NCBI GenBank assembly: GCA_003331305.1
Contig: QOQB01000002.1
Span: 1-64,000, forward strand
Reading direction: 5' to 3'
Length of the DNA stretch: 64,000 bases
Source of the DNA: Flavobacteriales bacterium
GTDB taxonomy: Bacteria; Bacteroidota; Bacteroidia; Flavobacteriales; Flavobacteriaceae
Part shown: positions 51,665 to 61,010 of the stretch, piece after piece
How positions within the stretch are numbered: position 1 is the stretch's first letter
Layout of the letters: every line of letters starts with the position of its first letter
Notes under the pieces: model-generated
What the model was told of the DNA's origin: nothing
The model's input: only the letters and a program-made list of their open reading frames with translations
The model's database searches: none
Made by a program: the position numbers and the translations under genes

Positions 51665-51668
51665 TTTT

Positions 51669-52142
51669 ATGGAATTTACGAAAAGCGTACATGATTTGCT
51701 AGACGAAGCACTTGCCGAACAGCCATCGCTGTTTTTGGTAGATGCGCATATCGATAGTGCATCACACATCCGTGTGGTTTTAGATGGCGATCAAGGTGTG
51801 ACCTTAGAGCAATGTATGCAAGTAAGTCGTCATATCGAGCACAATTTGGATCGTGAAGAACACGATTTTTCGCTTGAAGTAGGTACGGCTGGTGCGGCTT
51901 CGCCGCTCACAATTCCACGTCAATACAACAAACATGTAGGGCGTATTTTAGCCATCATAACCAACGATGACCAAAATATAAAAGGAACCTTGACCACGAC
52001 TAACACAAACGGCATAACGCTGCAATGGAAAGCACGTGAGCCCAAACCTATTGGAAAAGGAAAACATACGGTTACCAAAGAGGCCGAAGTTTCCTTTACA
52101 GACATTAAAAAAGCAACTGTTCAAATTCAATTCAATAAGTAA
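51669..52142 (+). CDS. rimP: Ribosome maturation factor RimP
   Basis: 157 residues. DSASHIRVVLDGDQGVTLEQ and CMQVSRHIEHNLD, then DFSLEVGTAGAASPLTIPRQ, follow the RimP N-terminal domain (normally EVSSPGLDRPL), with a C-terminal SH3-like domain ending VQIQFNK. RimP helps 30S assembly. In the usual rimP-nusA-infB order; nusA begins 2 bases after the stop. Confidence 0.93.
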   Translation: MEFTKSVHDLLDEALAEQPSLFLVDAHIDSASHIRVVLDGDQGVTLEQCMQVSRHIEHNLDREEHDFSLEVGTAGAASPLTIPRQYNKHVGRILAIITNDDQNIKGTLTTTNTNGITLQWKAREPKPIGKGKHTVTKEAEVSFTDIKKATVQIQFNK

Positions 52143-52144
52143 GT

Positions 52145-53380
52145 ATGGAAAATCTGGCACTTATAGAGTCTTTCTCGGAATTCAAGGATGAAAAATTCAT
52201 CGACCGTGTAACGCTCATGTCCATTTTGGAAGAAGTATTTCGCGCTACATTAAAGAAAAAATACGGCACCGATGAGAACTTCGATATCATCATCAACCCA
52301 GACAAAGGGGATTTGGAAATTTGGCGTAACCGCATTGTGGTGGAAGACGGCGAAGTAGAAGAGCCCAACGAAGAAATCGAACTTTCTGAAGCACGTAAAA
52401 TTGAGCCCGATTTTGAAGTTGGAGAAGACGTTTCTGAAGAGGTGAAATTGGCACAATTAGGTCGCCGAATGGTATTGTCGTTACGCCAAAATTTGGTAGC
52501 GCGCATCCACGAGCATGACAACACCATTATTTACAAGCAGTTTATTGATTTAGTTGGCGAGATTTACACCGCAGAGGTACATCACATTCGCAACCGTGTA
52601 GTTATTCTATTAGACGATGAAGGCAATGAAATCATCTTGCCAAAAGATCGTCAGATTCCATCCGACTTTTACCGCAAAGGTGATAACGTTCGCGGGATTA
52701 TTGAAAGTGTTGAACTTAAAGGAACCAAGCCTAGCATTATTATGTCTAGAACGGCACCCAAGTTTTTGGAAAAACTCTTTGAGCAGGAAATTCCAGAAGT
52801 TTTTGACGGACTGATTACCATCAAAAAAGCCGTTCGTATCCCTGGCGAAAAAGCAAAAGTAGCCGTAGACTCCTACGACGATCGTATTGACCCAGTTGGT
52901 GCTTGTGTGGGTATGAAAGGATCGCGTATTCATGGTATTGTGAGAGAATTAGGGAATGAAAATATTGACGTTATCAATTACACCAACAACACGCAACTAT
53001 TGATTACAAGAGCTTTGAGTCCAGCTAAGGTTGCCTCATTGAAAATTGACGAAGACAACAAGCGCGTTGAGGTAATGATGGATCCAAGCGAGGTATCCAA
53101 GGCTATTGGTCGTGGAGGGTTTAACATCCGACTAGCAGGACAACTTACAGGGTACGAGATTGACGTGTATCGTGAGGGTATGGAGGAAGATGTAGAACTT
53201 ACAGAATTCTCTGATGAAATAGAAGCATGGATAATTGAAGAGTTTAAAAAAGCAGGATTAGATACTGCAAAAAGCGTGTTGGAACAAGATATAGAGGACT
53301 TAGTAAAACGCACCGACTTGGAAGAAGAAACCATTCAGGACGTGCGTAAAGTACTAAGCGCAGAGTTCTCTAACGAATAA
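52145..53380 (+). CDS. nusA: Transcription termination/antitermination protein NusA
   Basis: 411 residues: an N-terminal RNAP-binding domain (EVFRATLKKKYG, 28-45), S1 domain (GEIYTAEVHHIRNRVVIL), and KH1/KH2 (DPVGACVGMKGSRIHGIVRE, IGRGGFNIRLAGQLTGYEID). An acidic C-terminal tail follows; the E. coli-type acidic repeats are absent, as is usual in Bacteroidota. It modulates pausing and termination. A terminator-like hairpin before rimP would be a natural target for autoregulation. Confidence 0.96.
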   Translation: MENLALIESFSEFKDEKFIDRVTLMSILEEVFRATLKKKYGTDENFDIIINPDKGDLEIWRNRIVVEDGEVEEPNEEIELSEARKIEPDFEVGEDVSEEVKLAQLGRRMVLSLRQNLVARIHEHDNTIIYKQFIDLVGEIYTAEVHHIRNRVVILLDDEGNEIILPKDRQIPSDFYRKGDNVRGIIESVELKGTKPSIIMSRTAPKFLEKLFEQEIPEVFDGLITIKKAVRIPGEKAKVAVDSYDDRIDPVGACVGMKGSRIHGIVRELGNENIDVINYTNNTQLLITRALSPAKVASLKIDEDNKRVEVMMDPSEVSKAIGRGGFNIRLAGQLTGYEIDVYREGMEEDVELTEFSDEIEAWIIEEFKKAGLDTAKSVLEQDIEDLVKRTDLEEETIQDVRKVLSAEFSNE

Positions 53381-53417
53381 ACGCGTATTTTTTTAATTTT
53401 GAGCGCACAAACATTTT

Positions 53418-56057
53418 ATGGCTGATTTAAAAACAATTCGAATAAACAAAGTACTTCGCGAGTTAAACATCTCGTTGGATCGTGCAGTGGAGCACCTTGC
53501 CGAAAAGGGGTTTCAGGTAGAGGCGCGACCCACTACCAAAATCTCGCAACAGGAGTATGAGCTTCTTTTGGGCGCTTTCCAAACGGATCGCTCTAAAAAA
53601 GAAGCTTCACATGAGGTGTTCGAAGAAAAGCGCAAAGAAAAAGAAGCCATACGAGAACAAACTCAAAAAGAAGCCCCACCAGAGCCTCCCGCACCAAAAC
53701 CCGATACGGTAGTACGAGCGCAAAGTAAATTAGAAGGGCTAAAAACGGTTGGTAAAATTGATTTAAAACCAAAACCAAAACCAGCTCCAGCGCCTAAAGT
53801 TGAAGCGAAAAAAGAAGAAGCTCCAGCGCCTGCTCCAGCACCTAAAGTTGAAGCGAAAAAAGAAGAAGCTCCAGAGCCAGCACCAGCACCCACTGTTGAC
53901 AAAAAAACCCCAGAACAGCCGAGTGGTAAAATAGAAACGCAGTATAAAAAACTTAGCGGACTTAAAGCCACAGGTCAAAAAATCGATCTTGCACAGTTCA
54001 AAAAACCCGCGCCTAAAAAACCCGCTGAAGGAGAGGGGAATAAGCGCCGTAGAAAGCGAATTACTAAAGATACGGGGCCCGGAAACCGCAAGCCATCGCA
54101 AGGCAGGGGCGGACAAAAACAACAACGCCCAGTAGTTCAAAAAGAAGAGCCGACTGAAGAAGAAATCCAAAAGCAAATTCGAGAAACACTCGAAAAGCTT
54201 CAAGGAAAAACAACGAAGTCCAAAGGGGCAAAGTACCGACGCGAAAAGAGAGACTCTCACCGTCAAAAATCGGAGGAAGAAGAAGCACAACAAGAAGCCG
54301 AAAATAAAATCTTAAAAGTTACCGAATTCGTTACGGTTGGCGAAGTAGCCACTATGATGGACATAAGCTCTACCCAAATTATTTCTGCGTGTATGACGTT
54401 AGGAATTATGGTAACTATGAATCAACGTTTGGATGCTGAAACCCTTTCCGTAGTAGCAGAGGAGTTTGGTTATGAAGTGGAGTTTGTGACATCTGATATT
54501 GAAGAAGCTGTTGAAGAAATTGAAGACAAACCCGAAGATCTAAAACCACGCGCCCCTATTGTAACAGTAATGGGACATGTTGACCACGGAAAAACATCGT
54601 TACTAGATTATGTGCGAAATGCCAATGTAATAGAGGGTGAGTCGGGAGGAATTACGCAACACATAGGTGCGTATAGTGTGTCCTTAAAAGATGGGCAGAA
54701 AATAGCATTTTTAGACACACCTGGTCACGAGGCCTTTACTGCCATGCGAGCTCGTGGTACTCAGGTTACTGACTTAGTCATTATTGTTGTTGCTGCTGAT
54801 GATGACATCAAGCCACAAACAAAAGAAGCAATTAGCCATGCCCAAGCGGCATCAGTCCCCATAGTGTTTGCTATAAACAAAGTAGATTTACCTACGGCAA
54901 ACCCCGATAAAATCAAAGAAAGTTTGGCGGGGATGAATTTGCTTGTTGAAGATTGGGGTGGAAAAATCCAGTCCCACGATATTTCTGCAAAAACGGGTCA
55001 AGGTGTAGAAGAGTTGTTAGAAAAAGTATTGCTGGAAGCAGAGTTGTTAGAGTTAAAAGCTAATCCTGACAGGGCTGCGCAAGGCACAGTCGTGGAGGCC
55101 TTTTTGGATAAAGGCCGTGGCTATGTTTCTACCATTTTGGTACAGGCTGGAACGCTACAGGTTGGGGATTATATTTTGGCAGGACGCCACAGCGGAAAAG
55201 TACGCGCTATGCAAGACGAGCATGGACGTGAGGTTGCCGAAGCTGGGCCGTCAACACCCGTTTCAATTCTTGGACTTGACGGGGCGCCACAAGCAGGAGA
55301 TCGATTTAATATTTACACAGACGAGCGCGAGGCGAAGCAAATTGCCGCAAAACGCACACAACTTGTTCGCGAGCAATCGGTTCGAACGCAACGCCACATT
55401 ACACTAGATGAAATTGGACGTCGTATTGCATTGGGAGACTTTAAAGAACTCAATATCATTCTAAAAGGAGATGTAGACGGCTCTGTTGAGGCATTGACCG
55501 ACTCATTCCAAAAGCTTTCTACCGAAGAAATTCAAGTAAATATTATTCATAAAGGAGTTGGCGCGATTACGGAATCGGACGTCCTACTTGCATCGGCATC
55601 AGACGCTATTGTCATTGGATTTAATGTACGCCCAATGGGAACGGCGCGTCAGTTGGCAGAAAAAGAGGAAATCGATATTCGTAGCTACTCCATTATTTAC
55701 GATGCCATTAATGATCTTAAAGATGCCATGGAAGGCATGCTGTCACCCGAATTTAAAGAAGAGATTACAGGGAATGCAGAAATCCGTGAGACATTTAAAA
55801 TATCAAAAATTGGAACTATTGCAGGTTGTATGGTGACCGATGGGAAAATTTTACGCAATTCGGGTGTTCGTATAATACGAGAAGGTGTAGTGATTTACAC
55901 CGGATCTTTAGAGTCACTCAAGCGTTTTAAAGACGACGTTAAGGAAGTGAGCAAAGGCTATGATTGTGGATTGCAAATCAAAGGATTTAACGACATTAAA
56001 GAAGGAGATGTTGTTGAAGGATACCAAGAAGTTGCCGTCAAGAAAAAGCTGAAATAA
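53418..56057 (+). CDS. infB: Translation initiation factor IF-2
   Basis: 879 residues. The N terminus ([20 protein letters not shown]) and a long charged linker of Ala/Pro/Lys/Glu repeats (about 80-290) precede the IF-2 N domain and the GTPase: [19 protein letters not shown] (G1, near residue 386), [17 protein letters not shown] (G3), AINKVDLP (G4). Domains II to IV follow, ending [16 protein letters not shown]. It delivers fMet-tRNA to the 30S subunit. Last gene of the rimP operon. Confidence 0.97.
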   Translation: MADLKTIRINKVLRELNISLDRAVEHLAEKGFQVEARPTTKISQQEYELLLGAFQTDRSKKEASHEVFEEKRKEKEAIREQTQKEAPPEPPAPKPDTVVRAQSKLEGLKTVGKIDLKPKPKPAPAPKVEAKKEEAPAPAPAPKVEAKKEEAPEPAPAPTVDKKTPEQPSGKIETQYKKLSGLKATGQKIDLAQFKKPAPKKPAEGEGNKRRRKRITKDTGPGNRKPSQGRGGQKQQRPVVQKEEPTEEEIQKQIRETLEKLQGKTTKSKGAKYRREKRDSHRQKSEEEEAQQEAENKILKVTEFVTVGEVATMMDISSTQIISACMTLGIMVTMNQRLDAETLSVVAEEFGYEVEFVTSDIEEAVEEIEDKPEDLKPRAPIVTVMGHVDHGKTSLLDYVRNANVIEGESGGITQHIGAYSVSLKDGQKIAFLDTPGHEAFTAMRARGTQVTDLVIIVVAADDDIKPQTKEAISHAQAASVPIVFAINKVDLPTANPDKIKESLAGMNLLVEDWGGKIQSHDISAKTGQGVEELLEKVLLEAELLELKANPDRAAQGTVVEAFLDKGRGYVSTILVQAGTLQVGDYILAGRHSGKVRAMQDEHGREVAEAGPSTPVSILGLDGAPQAGDRFNIYTDEREAKQIAAKRTQLVREQSVRTQRHITLDEIGRRIALGDFKELNIILKGDVDGSVEALTDSFQKLSTEEIQVNIIHKGVGAITESDVLLASASDAIVIGFNVRPMGTARQLAEKEEIDIRSYSIIYDAINDLKDAMEGMLSPEFKEEITGNAEIRETFKISKIGTIAGCMVTDGKILRNSGVRIIREGVVIYTGSLESLKRFKDDVKEVSKGYDCGLQIKGFNDIKEGDVVEGYQEVAVKKKLK
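53793..53880 (+). repeat. 48-bp tandem repeat in the infB linker
   Basis: Copies starting at 53793 and 53841 share at least 34 identical bases in phase, encoding [16 protein letters not shown]-like 16-residue units. Length polymorphism by slippage would keep the frame. Confidence 0.8.
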
Positions 56058-56059
56058 GC

Positions 56060-56443
56060 CTAAGGCTTTAAAACAAAAGCGGCTTTAAAGCGTCGTTTTA
56101 CCCGAGTCAAAACCGCTAATGCTTCTCGCTCTGTGGCAAAACTTCCTGCTCTTATTTTGTAGTTAGGTGTTTCGAAAATCATCTCCGCAACTAGCTCCGG
56201 AAACAACGCATTGAATTGTTCAAGTACTTCAGTTGTTGATTCATGCACACCATAGTATACCTGAATAGTAAAGCGCTTTTTCGCAGCGTCTTCAAGGTCT
56301 AATGCTATTTTTTTCTGCAGCAGTGTATCTAATTTTGCAGGCGCTTTAAGGATTGTTTTTGCCTCTTGGGCAAATAATGATGCATTCAAAACACACAGCA
56401 TGCATATAATCAAGTGGTTAAAAGTTGTTTTGTAACATTTCAT
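56060..56443 (-). CDS. SPOR-domain protein
   Basis: 127 residues from ATG 56443, where a signal peptide starts (MKCYKTTFNHLIICMLCVLN then ASLFAQ); the 24 extra codons upstream are not signal-like. The C-terminal part, RFTIQVYYGVHESTTEVLEQ to YKIRAGSFATEREALAVLTR, is a SPOR fold, which binds denuded peptidoglycan glycans. The gene regularly sits between infB and the act operon in Flavobacteriaceae. Convergent with infB, stops 2 bases apart. Confidence 0.82.
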   Translation of the reverse strand: MKCYKTTFNHLIICMLCVLNASLFAQEAKTILKAPAKLDTLLQKKIALDLEDAAKKRFTIQVYYGVHESTTEVLEQFNALFPELVAEMIFETPNYKIRAGSFATEREALAVLTRVKRRFKAAFVLKP

Positions 56444-56604
56444 ATCGGCACAAAAATACACGAATATTTGATTAATTTTTGTTAAAAATAGCCTAAACAC
56501 ATTTTTTGTAAACATCTTAAAATCAATTAATTAGTAAGTTATTTAGACGAAATATAAATTACATCTTTAATTGCGTTGTGGTTTTTAAAATGAGGTCTGT
56601 GTCG

Positions 56605-56612
56605 TAATTTTG
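56605..56612 (+). promoter_or_regulatory. act operon -7 promoter element
   Basis: TAATTTTG fits the consensus and lies 46 bases before the actA ATG at 56659. TTG triplets at 56571 and 56576 are 26-31 bases away, so the upstream element is not ideal. Confidence 0.45.
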
Positions 56613-56658
56613 CATAGGAATTCATAAGAAGTGAATTTTATCAACAACTAAGCCACCT

Positions 56659-57924
56659 ATGCACAAGGACAGCTTTCTGGCTCACCTTCCGTTACTGATT
56701 CTCTCTTTTTGTTTCAGCTTTGTTGTTGCCGCACAAGAACCCGATGTTCAAAAAGGAAAAGCATTATTTAATGCAAACTGTGCAGCATGTCATAAATTAA
56801 ACAAACGTGCTGTAGGCCCAGCTCTGGCTGGCGTCAGTGCCAAGTACGATAAAGAGTGGCTTTACACTTGGATTAAGAATTCAACAGCAATGGTTAAATC
56901 TGGTGACGCGCAAGCCGTTGCCATTTATGAGGAATACAATGGCTCTGTCATGACCTCTTATCCACAGTTATCTAACGAGGATATTGACAATATTTTAGCC
57001 TACACAGACTACACACCACCACCTCCTGCTCCAGGCACTATGCCTGCTGCAGTCGCCGTTGAGTCTGAGAGCAGCTTAACTAACGACCTTGTTTTAGGCG
57101 TACTTGTACTTGTACTTGCCGCACTTGTGATTATGCTCCTCTTGGTTACAAAAACCCTTAGGCAAATTGCTGCTGCTAATGGTGTTGAAGTCGTTAAAGC
57201 AGAAAAACCAAAACGCATACCCCTTTGGAAAGCCTATGCACAAAATCCATTTTTGGTATTTGTATCGGTAATCTTCTTATTGCTTTCAAGCGCCTATGTG
57301 GGGTATAGTTATCTCATGCAAGTGGGAATTGATCAAGGATATATGCCCATCCAACCCATCCATTATTCACACAAAATTCACTCCGGCGACAATCAAATTG
57401 AGTGTAAGTATTGCCACTCATCTGCTCGTGTTTCTAAACATTCGGGCATACCATCGTTAAATGTGTGTATGAATTGTCACATGAACATTGCGGAGTATAA
57501 CGGCGATGAAGATTTAGAAAAAGGATACACCAAAGAATTTTACACCAACGAAATCAAAAAGCTTTACAAAGCAGTTGGCTGGGATGAAAATACGCAAAGC
57601 TATACAGGCGAAACTCAGCCTGTTAAATGGGTACGTATCCACAACCTGCCAGACTTTGTATACTTTAATCACGCACAGCACGTTTCGGTTGCTGGAGTGG
57701 ATTGCCAAAAATGTCACGGTCCAGTTGAAGAAATGGAGATTATGTACCAACATTCCTCGCTAACCATGGGATGGTGTATTAACTGTCACCGCGAGACAAA
57801 CGTGAATGTAAAAGACAATGCATATTACACCAAAATTCACGAGGAATTATCTAAAAAATACGGAGTAGAAAAACTGACTGCTGCCCAAATGGGAGGATTA
57901 GAATGCGGTAAGTGTCACTATTAA
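56659..57924 (+). CDS. actA: Alternative complex III cytochrome c subunit ActA, with fused monoheme domain
   Basis: 421 residues. Six CxxCH heme sites: residue 41 (CAACH), 249 (CKYCH), 270 (CMNCH), 349 (CQKCH), 373 (CINCH) and 416 (CGKCH). Residues 28-115 form a class I cytochrome c (GKALFNANCAACHKL, GPALAGV, Met in MTSYPQLS) joined by a Pro-rich linker and two membrane helices (LVLGVLVLVLAALVIMLLL; FLVFVSVIFLLLSSAYVGYS) to the pentaheme ActA domain. Signal peptide at the start. ActA accepts electrons in the menaquinol:cytochrome c oxidoreductase ACIII. The fusion makes a hexaheme subunit. Confidence 0.92.
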   Translation: MHKDSFLAHLPLLILSFCFSFVVAAQEPDVQKGKALFNANCAACHKLNKRAVGPALAGVSAKYDKEWLYTWIKNSTAMVKSGDAQAVAIYEEYNGSVMTSYPQLSNEDIDNILAYTDYTPPPPAPGTMPAAVAVESESSLTNDLVLGVLVLVLAALVIMLLLVTKTLRQIAAANGVEVVKAEKPKRIPLWKAYAQNPFLVFVSVIFLLLSSAYVGYSYLMQVGIDQGYMPIQPIHYSHKIHSGDNQIECKYCHSSARVSKHSGIPSLNVCMNCHMNIAEYNGDEDLEKGYTKEFYTNEIKKLYKAVGWDENTQSYTGETQPVKWVRIHNLPDFVYFNHAQHVSVAGVDCQKCHGPVEEMEIMYQHSSLTMGWCINCHRETNVNVKDNAYYTKIHEELSKKYGVEKLTAAQMGGLECGKCHY

Positions 57925-57934
57925 GAACGAAAAT

Positions 57935-60900
57935 ATGCCCAACCAAAAGAAATACTGGAAAAGCGAAGTTGAGCTCAACGAGAAATCTACTTTGGTGGAA
58001 GAATTAAGCCAAAAAGAGTTTGCGCAAAAACTTCCTGAAGATCTTCTCGGATCTACTGAACTACCAGAAAGTGATACTTCACGACGCGACTTTTTAAAAT
58101 ATATGGGCTTTAGTACAGCGGCGGCAACCTTAGCCGCTTGTGAAGGCCCAGTAAATACGTCAATTCCTTACGTTGTTCAGCCAGAACAGATTATACCCGG
58201 GATTGCAAATTACTACGCAACTACTATTGTTGATGGTTTTGATACGGCAAGTATTCTTATTAAAACGCGAGAGGGTCGCCCGATTAAGGTTGAAAACAAC
58301 ACGGAAGCTCCTGTGAACAACATCGCTAATGCGCGTGTTCATGCATCAGTATTGTCTTTGTATGACAGCATGCGTGTACAAGGGCCAACCCAAGCAGGCG
58401 TTGACGTGAGTTGGGAAACCCTAGAAGCTAATGTTGCTCAACAATTGACGCAATTGGCAGATGAAAAATCGCCTGTTGCGCTTATTACTCCTTCTCTGGC
58501 AAGTCCAACAACTGCTCAAATCATACGTGATTTTCAAGCAAAATTCCCAAACGTAACGCATTACGCTTACGATGCTGTTTCTGAAACGGCAGCGCTAAAC
58601 GCTTTTGAACGCGCATACGGCAAGCGTGCCCTTCCAAACTATGATTTTAGCAAGGCAACTTGTATCGTATCCATCGGGGCAGACATTTTAGGCGATTGGC
58701 AAGGCGGAGGTTTTGAATCAGGATACGCCAAAACACGTGTACCCAAAGGCAAAAAAGGTAATGCTGAAATGTCAAAACACTATCAGTTTGAGGCAAATAT
58801 GACGCTGTCTGGTGCCAATGCCGATTATCGTATTCCCACTTCGGCTGTTGAACAACAGTTTATTCTTGCAGCACTTTATGGGGCATTAACCAACCAAACT
58901 TTCCCAACCCCCCTTAGTGCTGAATTAAAGAAAAAAGTAACAACAATTGCCGCTGAACTTAAAGCTGCTGGAAATGGTGCGGTTGTAGTCACAGGTCTTC
59001 AAAATGAAGATGCTCAACGCGCTGCTTTAGCAATAAACGACGCGCTAGGATCGGCAGTTATTGAGGCACAATACAACACACAATTACGTCAAGGAGATGC
59101 GGGTGTTATTAACCAACTGGTTAATGACATGAGCGATGGAAAAATTGGTGGCGTAATTATGGCAGGTGTAAATCCAGCATATACGTTACCAAATGCCGAT
59201 GCCTTTATAGCTGGACTCAAAAAAGCGAAGCTGTCGCTTGCTTTTAGTATGAAAAACGATGAAACAGCCATCCACAGTCAGTGGGTTGCTGCTACGCCAC
59301 ATTACTTAGAGTCATGGGGAGATGTAGAGATGAAAACAGGTCATTTTGCACTGACCCAACCAACCATTCGTCCACTTTTTGATACCAAACAATTTCAAGA
59401 TGTTTTGTTATCCCTAAGCGGTAGCTCACAAAATTATGATGATGCGATTAAATCATATTGGGCTTCTACTATATTGAGCGGTACATCTTTCAATGAAGCC
59501 TTACACGATGGGTATTTTGTAGGGAATCAATCGGATAATTTACGTTATAGCGATAATGTTGATGCTCTTGTTCAGCGACTGGCACGTGCAAAGGCAAAGG
59601 CTGGTTTAGAGTTGCATTTGTATACCAAAACGGGTATTGGCGACGGACAACAAGCCAACAATCCATGGTTACAAGAATTCCCAGATCCCATTACCCGTAT
59701 TACTTGGGATAATTACCTTACTGTTTCTAAGGCAGACGCAGAGGCGCTTGATCTTAAAAATATTAATCAATCGGACGGTGCTCTTGATGGCAGTATTGCC
59801 GAAATTTCGCTCAACGGAACGACCGTAAAAGCTCCTGTACTAATCCAGCCTGGTCAGGCTAAAGGAACCGTTGGACTCGCATTGGGTTATGGAAAAACAG
59901 CGGGGATGAAGTCCGAAATGCAAGTAGGAACTAACGCATATCCATTGTATCAGAATTTTAGCCCGGTTCAAACCGTTACAGTTACTGCTTCAGAGGGCAT
60001 GCATGAGTTTGCGAGCACGCAGTTGCAAAACACGTTAATGGGTAGAGGCGAGATTGTTCGTGAAACCACTCTTGAAATATTTAACACAAAAGATGCGAAG
60101 TACTGGAACGCTATGACTCAGGTTTCGCGCGACCATGAAGAAATAGATGTTACCTCTAAGGAAGCAGATATGTGGCAAGCATTTGATCGCTCTATTGGAC
60201 ATCACTTTAATCTGTCTATCGACTTAAATGCTTGTACGGGCTGTGGTGCTTGTGTGATTGCATGTCACGCTGAAAATAACGTGCCAGTAGTTGGAAAACG
60301 TGAAATTCGTAAGTCACGCGATATGCACTGGTTACGTATTGACCGTTACTACTCATCCGAAGAAACGTTTGAAGCAGATTTAGAAAAAGTAGACAACATC
60401 AGTGGTTTAGGCGAATCACTTTCTACATTTGGTAAAATGGAAGACCCTTCTGCAAATCCGCAGGTCACCTTCCAGCCGGTAATGTGTCAACACTGTAATC
60501 ACGCTCCGTGCGAAACGGTTTGCCCTGTTGCAGCAAGTTCACACGGTCGTCAAGGACAAAATCACATGGCGTATAACCGCTGTGTGGGAACACGGTATTG
60601 TGCAAATAATTGTCCGTATAAAGTACGTCGCTTTAACTGGTTCTTATATAACAAGAACGATGAGTTTGATTACCATATGAACGATGATTTGGGCCGTATG
60701 GTGCTCAATCCTGATGTGGTAGTTCGCTCAAGGGGAGTAATGGAAAAATGTTCTTTGTGTATTCAAATGACGCAAAAAACAATTCTTGACGCAAAGCTTG
60801 AAGGTCGTGAAATTAAAGATGGTGAATTCCAAACAGCTTGCTCTAATGCTTGTGGTACTGGAGCGCTCGCATTTGGAGATATCAATGACAAGGAAAGTAA

Positions 60901-61000
60901 AGTGGCACACCTCAAAGAAGATAAGCGAATGTATCACTTATTGGAAAGTGTAGGAACTGAACCTAATGTAATGTATCAAGTAAAGGTTAGAAATACTTAA
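57935..61000 (+). CDS. actB: Alternative complex III iron-sulfur/molybdopterin-like subunit ActB
   Basis: 1021 residues. Tat motif SRRDFLK at 49-55 is followed by a short hydrophobic run ending LAAC (Cys69), which looks like a lipobox. Residues 75-740 resemble a molybdopterin oxidoreductase large subunit without cofactor; the C-terminal third is a four-cluster ferredoxin (CTGCGACVIAC near 767, CQHCNHAPCETVC near 851, CVGTRYCANNCPYKV, CSLC and CSNACGTGAL). Homologous to ActB1-ActB2 fused. It sits on the periplasmic side next to ActC. Starts 10 bases after actA. Confidence 0.94.
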   Translation: MPNQKKYWKSEVELNEKSTLVEELSQKEFAQKLPEDLLGSTELPESDTSRRDFLKYMGFSTAAATLAACEGPVNTSIPYVVQPEQIIPGIANYYATTIVDGFDTASILIKTREGRPIKVENNTEAPVNNIANARVHASVLSLYDSMRVQGPTQAGVDVSWETLEANVAQQLTQLADEKSPVALITPSLASPTTAQIIRDFQAKFPNVTHYAYDAVSETAALNAFERAYGKRALPNYDFSKATCIVSIGADILGDWQGGGFESGYAKTRVPKGKKGNAEMSKHYQFEANMTLSGANADYRIPTSAVEQQFILAALYGALTNQTFPTPLSAELKKKVTTIAAELKAAGNGAVVVTGLQNEDAQRAALAINDALGSAVIEAQYNTQLRQGDAGVINQLVNDMSDGKIGGVIMAGVNPAYTLPNADAFIAGLKKAKLSLAFSMKNDETAIHSQWVAATPHYLESWGDVEMKTGHFALTQPTIRPLFDTKQFQDVLLSLSGSSQNYDDAIKSYWASTILSGTSFNEALHDGYFVGNQSDNLRYSDNVDALVQRLARAKAKAGLELHLYTKTGIGDGQQANNPWLQEFPDPITRITWDNYLTVSKADAEALDLKNINQSDGALDGSIAEISLNGTTVKAPVLIQPGQAKGTVGLALGYGKTAGMKSEMQVGTNAYPLYQNFSPVQTVTVTASEGMHEFASTQLQNTLMGRGEIVRETTLEIFNTKDAKYWNAMTQVSRDHEEIDVTSKEADMWQAFDRSIGHHFNLSIDLNACTGCGACVIACHAENNVPVVGKREIRKSRDMHWLRIDRYYSSEETFEADLEKVDNISGLGESLSTFGKMEDPSANPQVTFQPVMCQHCNHAPCETVCPVAASSHGRQGQNHMAYNRCVGTRYCANNCPYKVRRFNWFLYNKNDEFDYHMNDDLGRMVLNPDVVVRSRGVMEKCSLCIQMTQKTILDAKLEGREIKDGEFQTACSNACGTGALAFGDINDKESKVAHLKEDKRMYHLLESVGTEPNVMYQVKVRNT

Positions 61001-61010
61001 GAAACGATTT

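Noticed and set aside
53793-53880. Possible CRISPR-like repeat
   Set aside because: Only two in-frame units without spacers, inside the infB coding sequence.
53763-54293. 176-codon minus-strand open frame inside infB
   Set aside because: Mirror of the low-complexity Ala/Lys/Glu linker; sequence is Phe/Ser/Trp-rich nonsense with no start context, and the plus strand is clearly IF-2.
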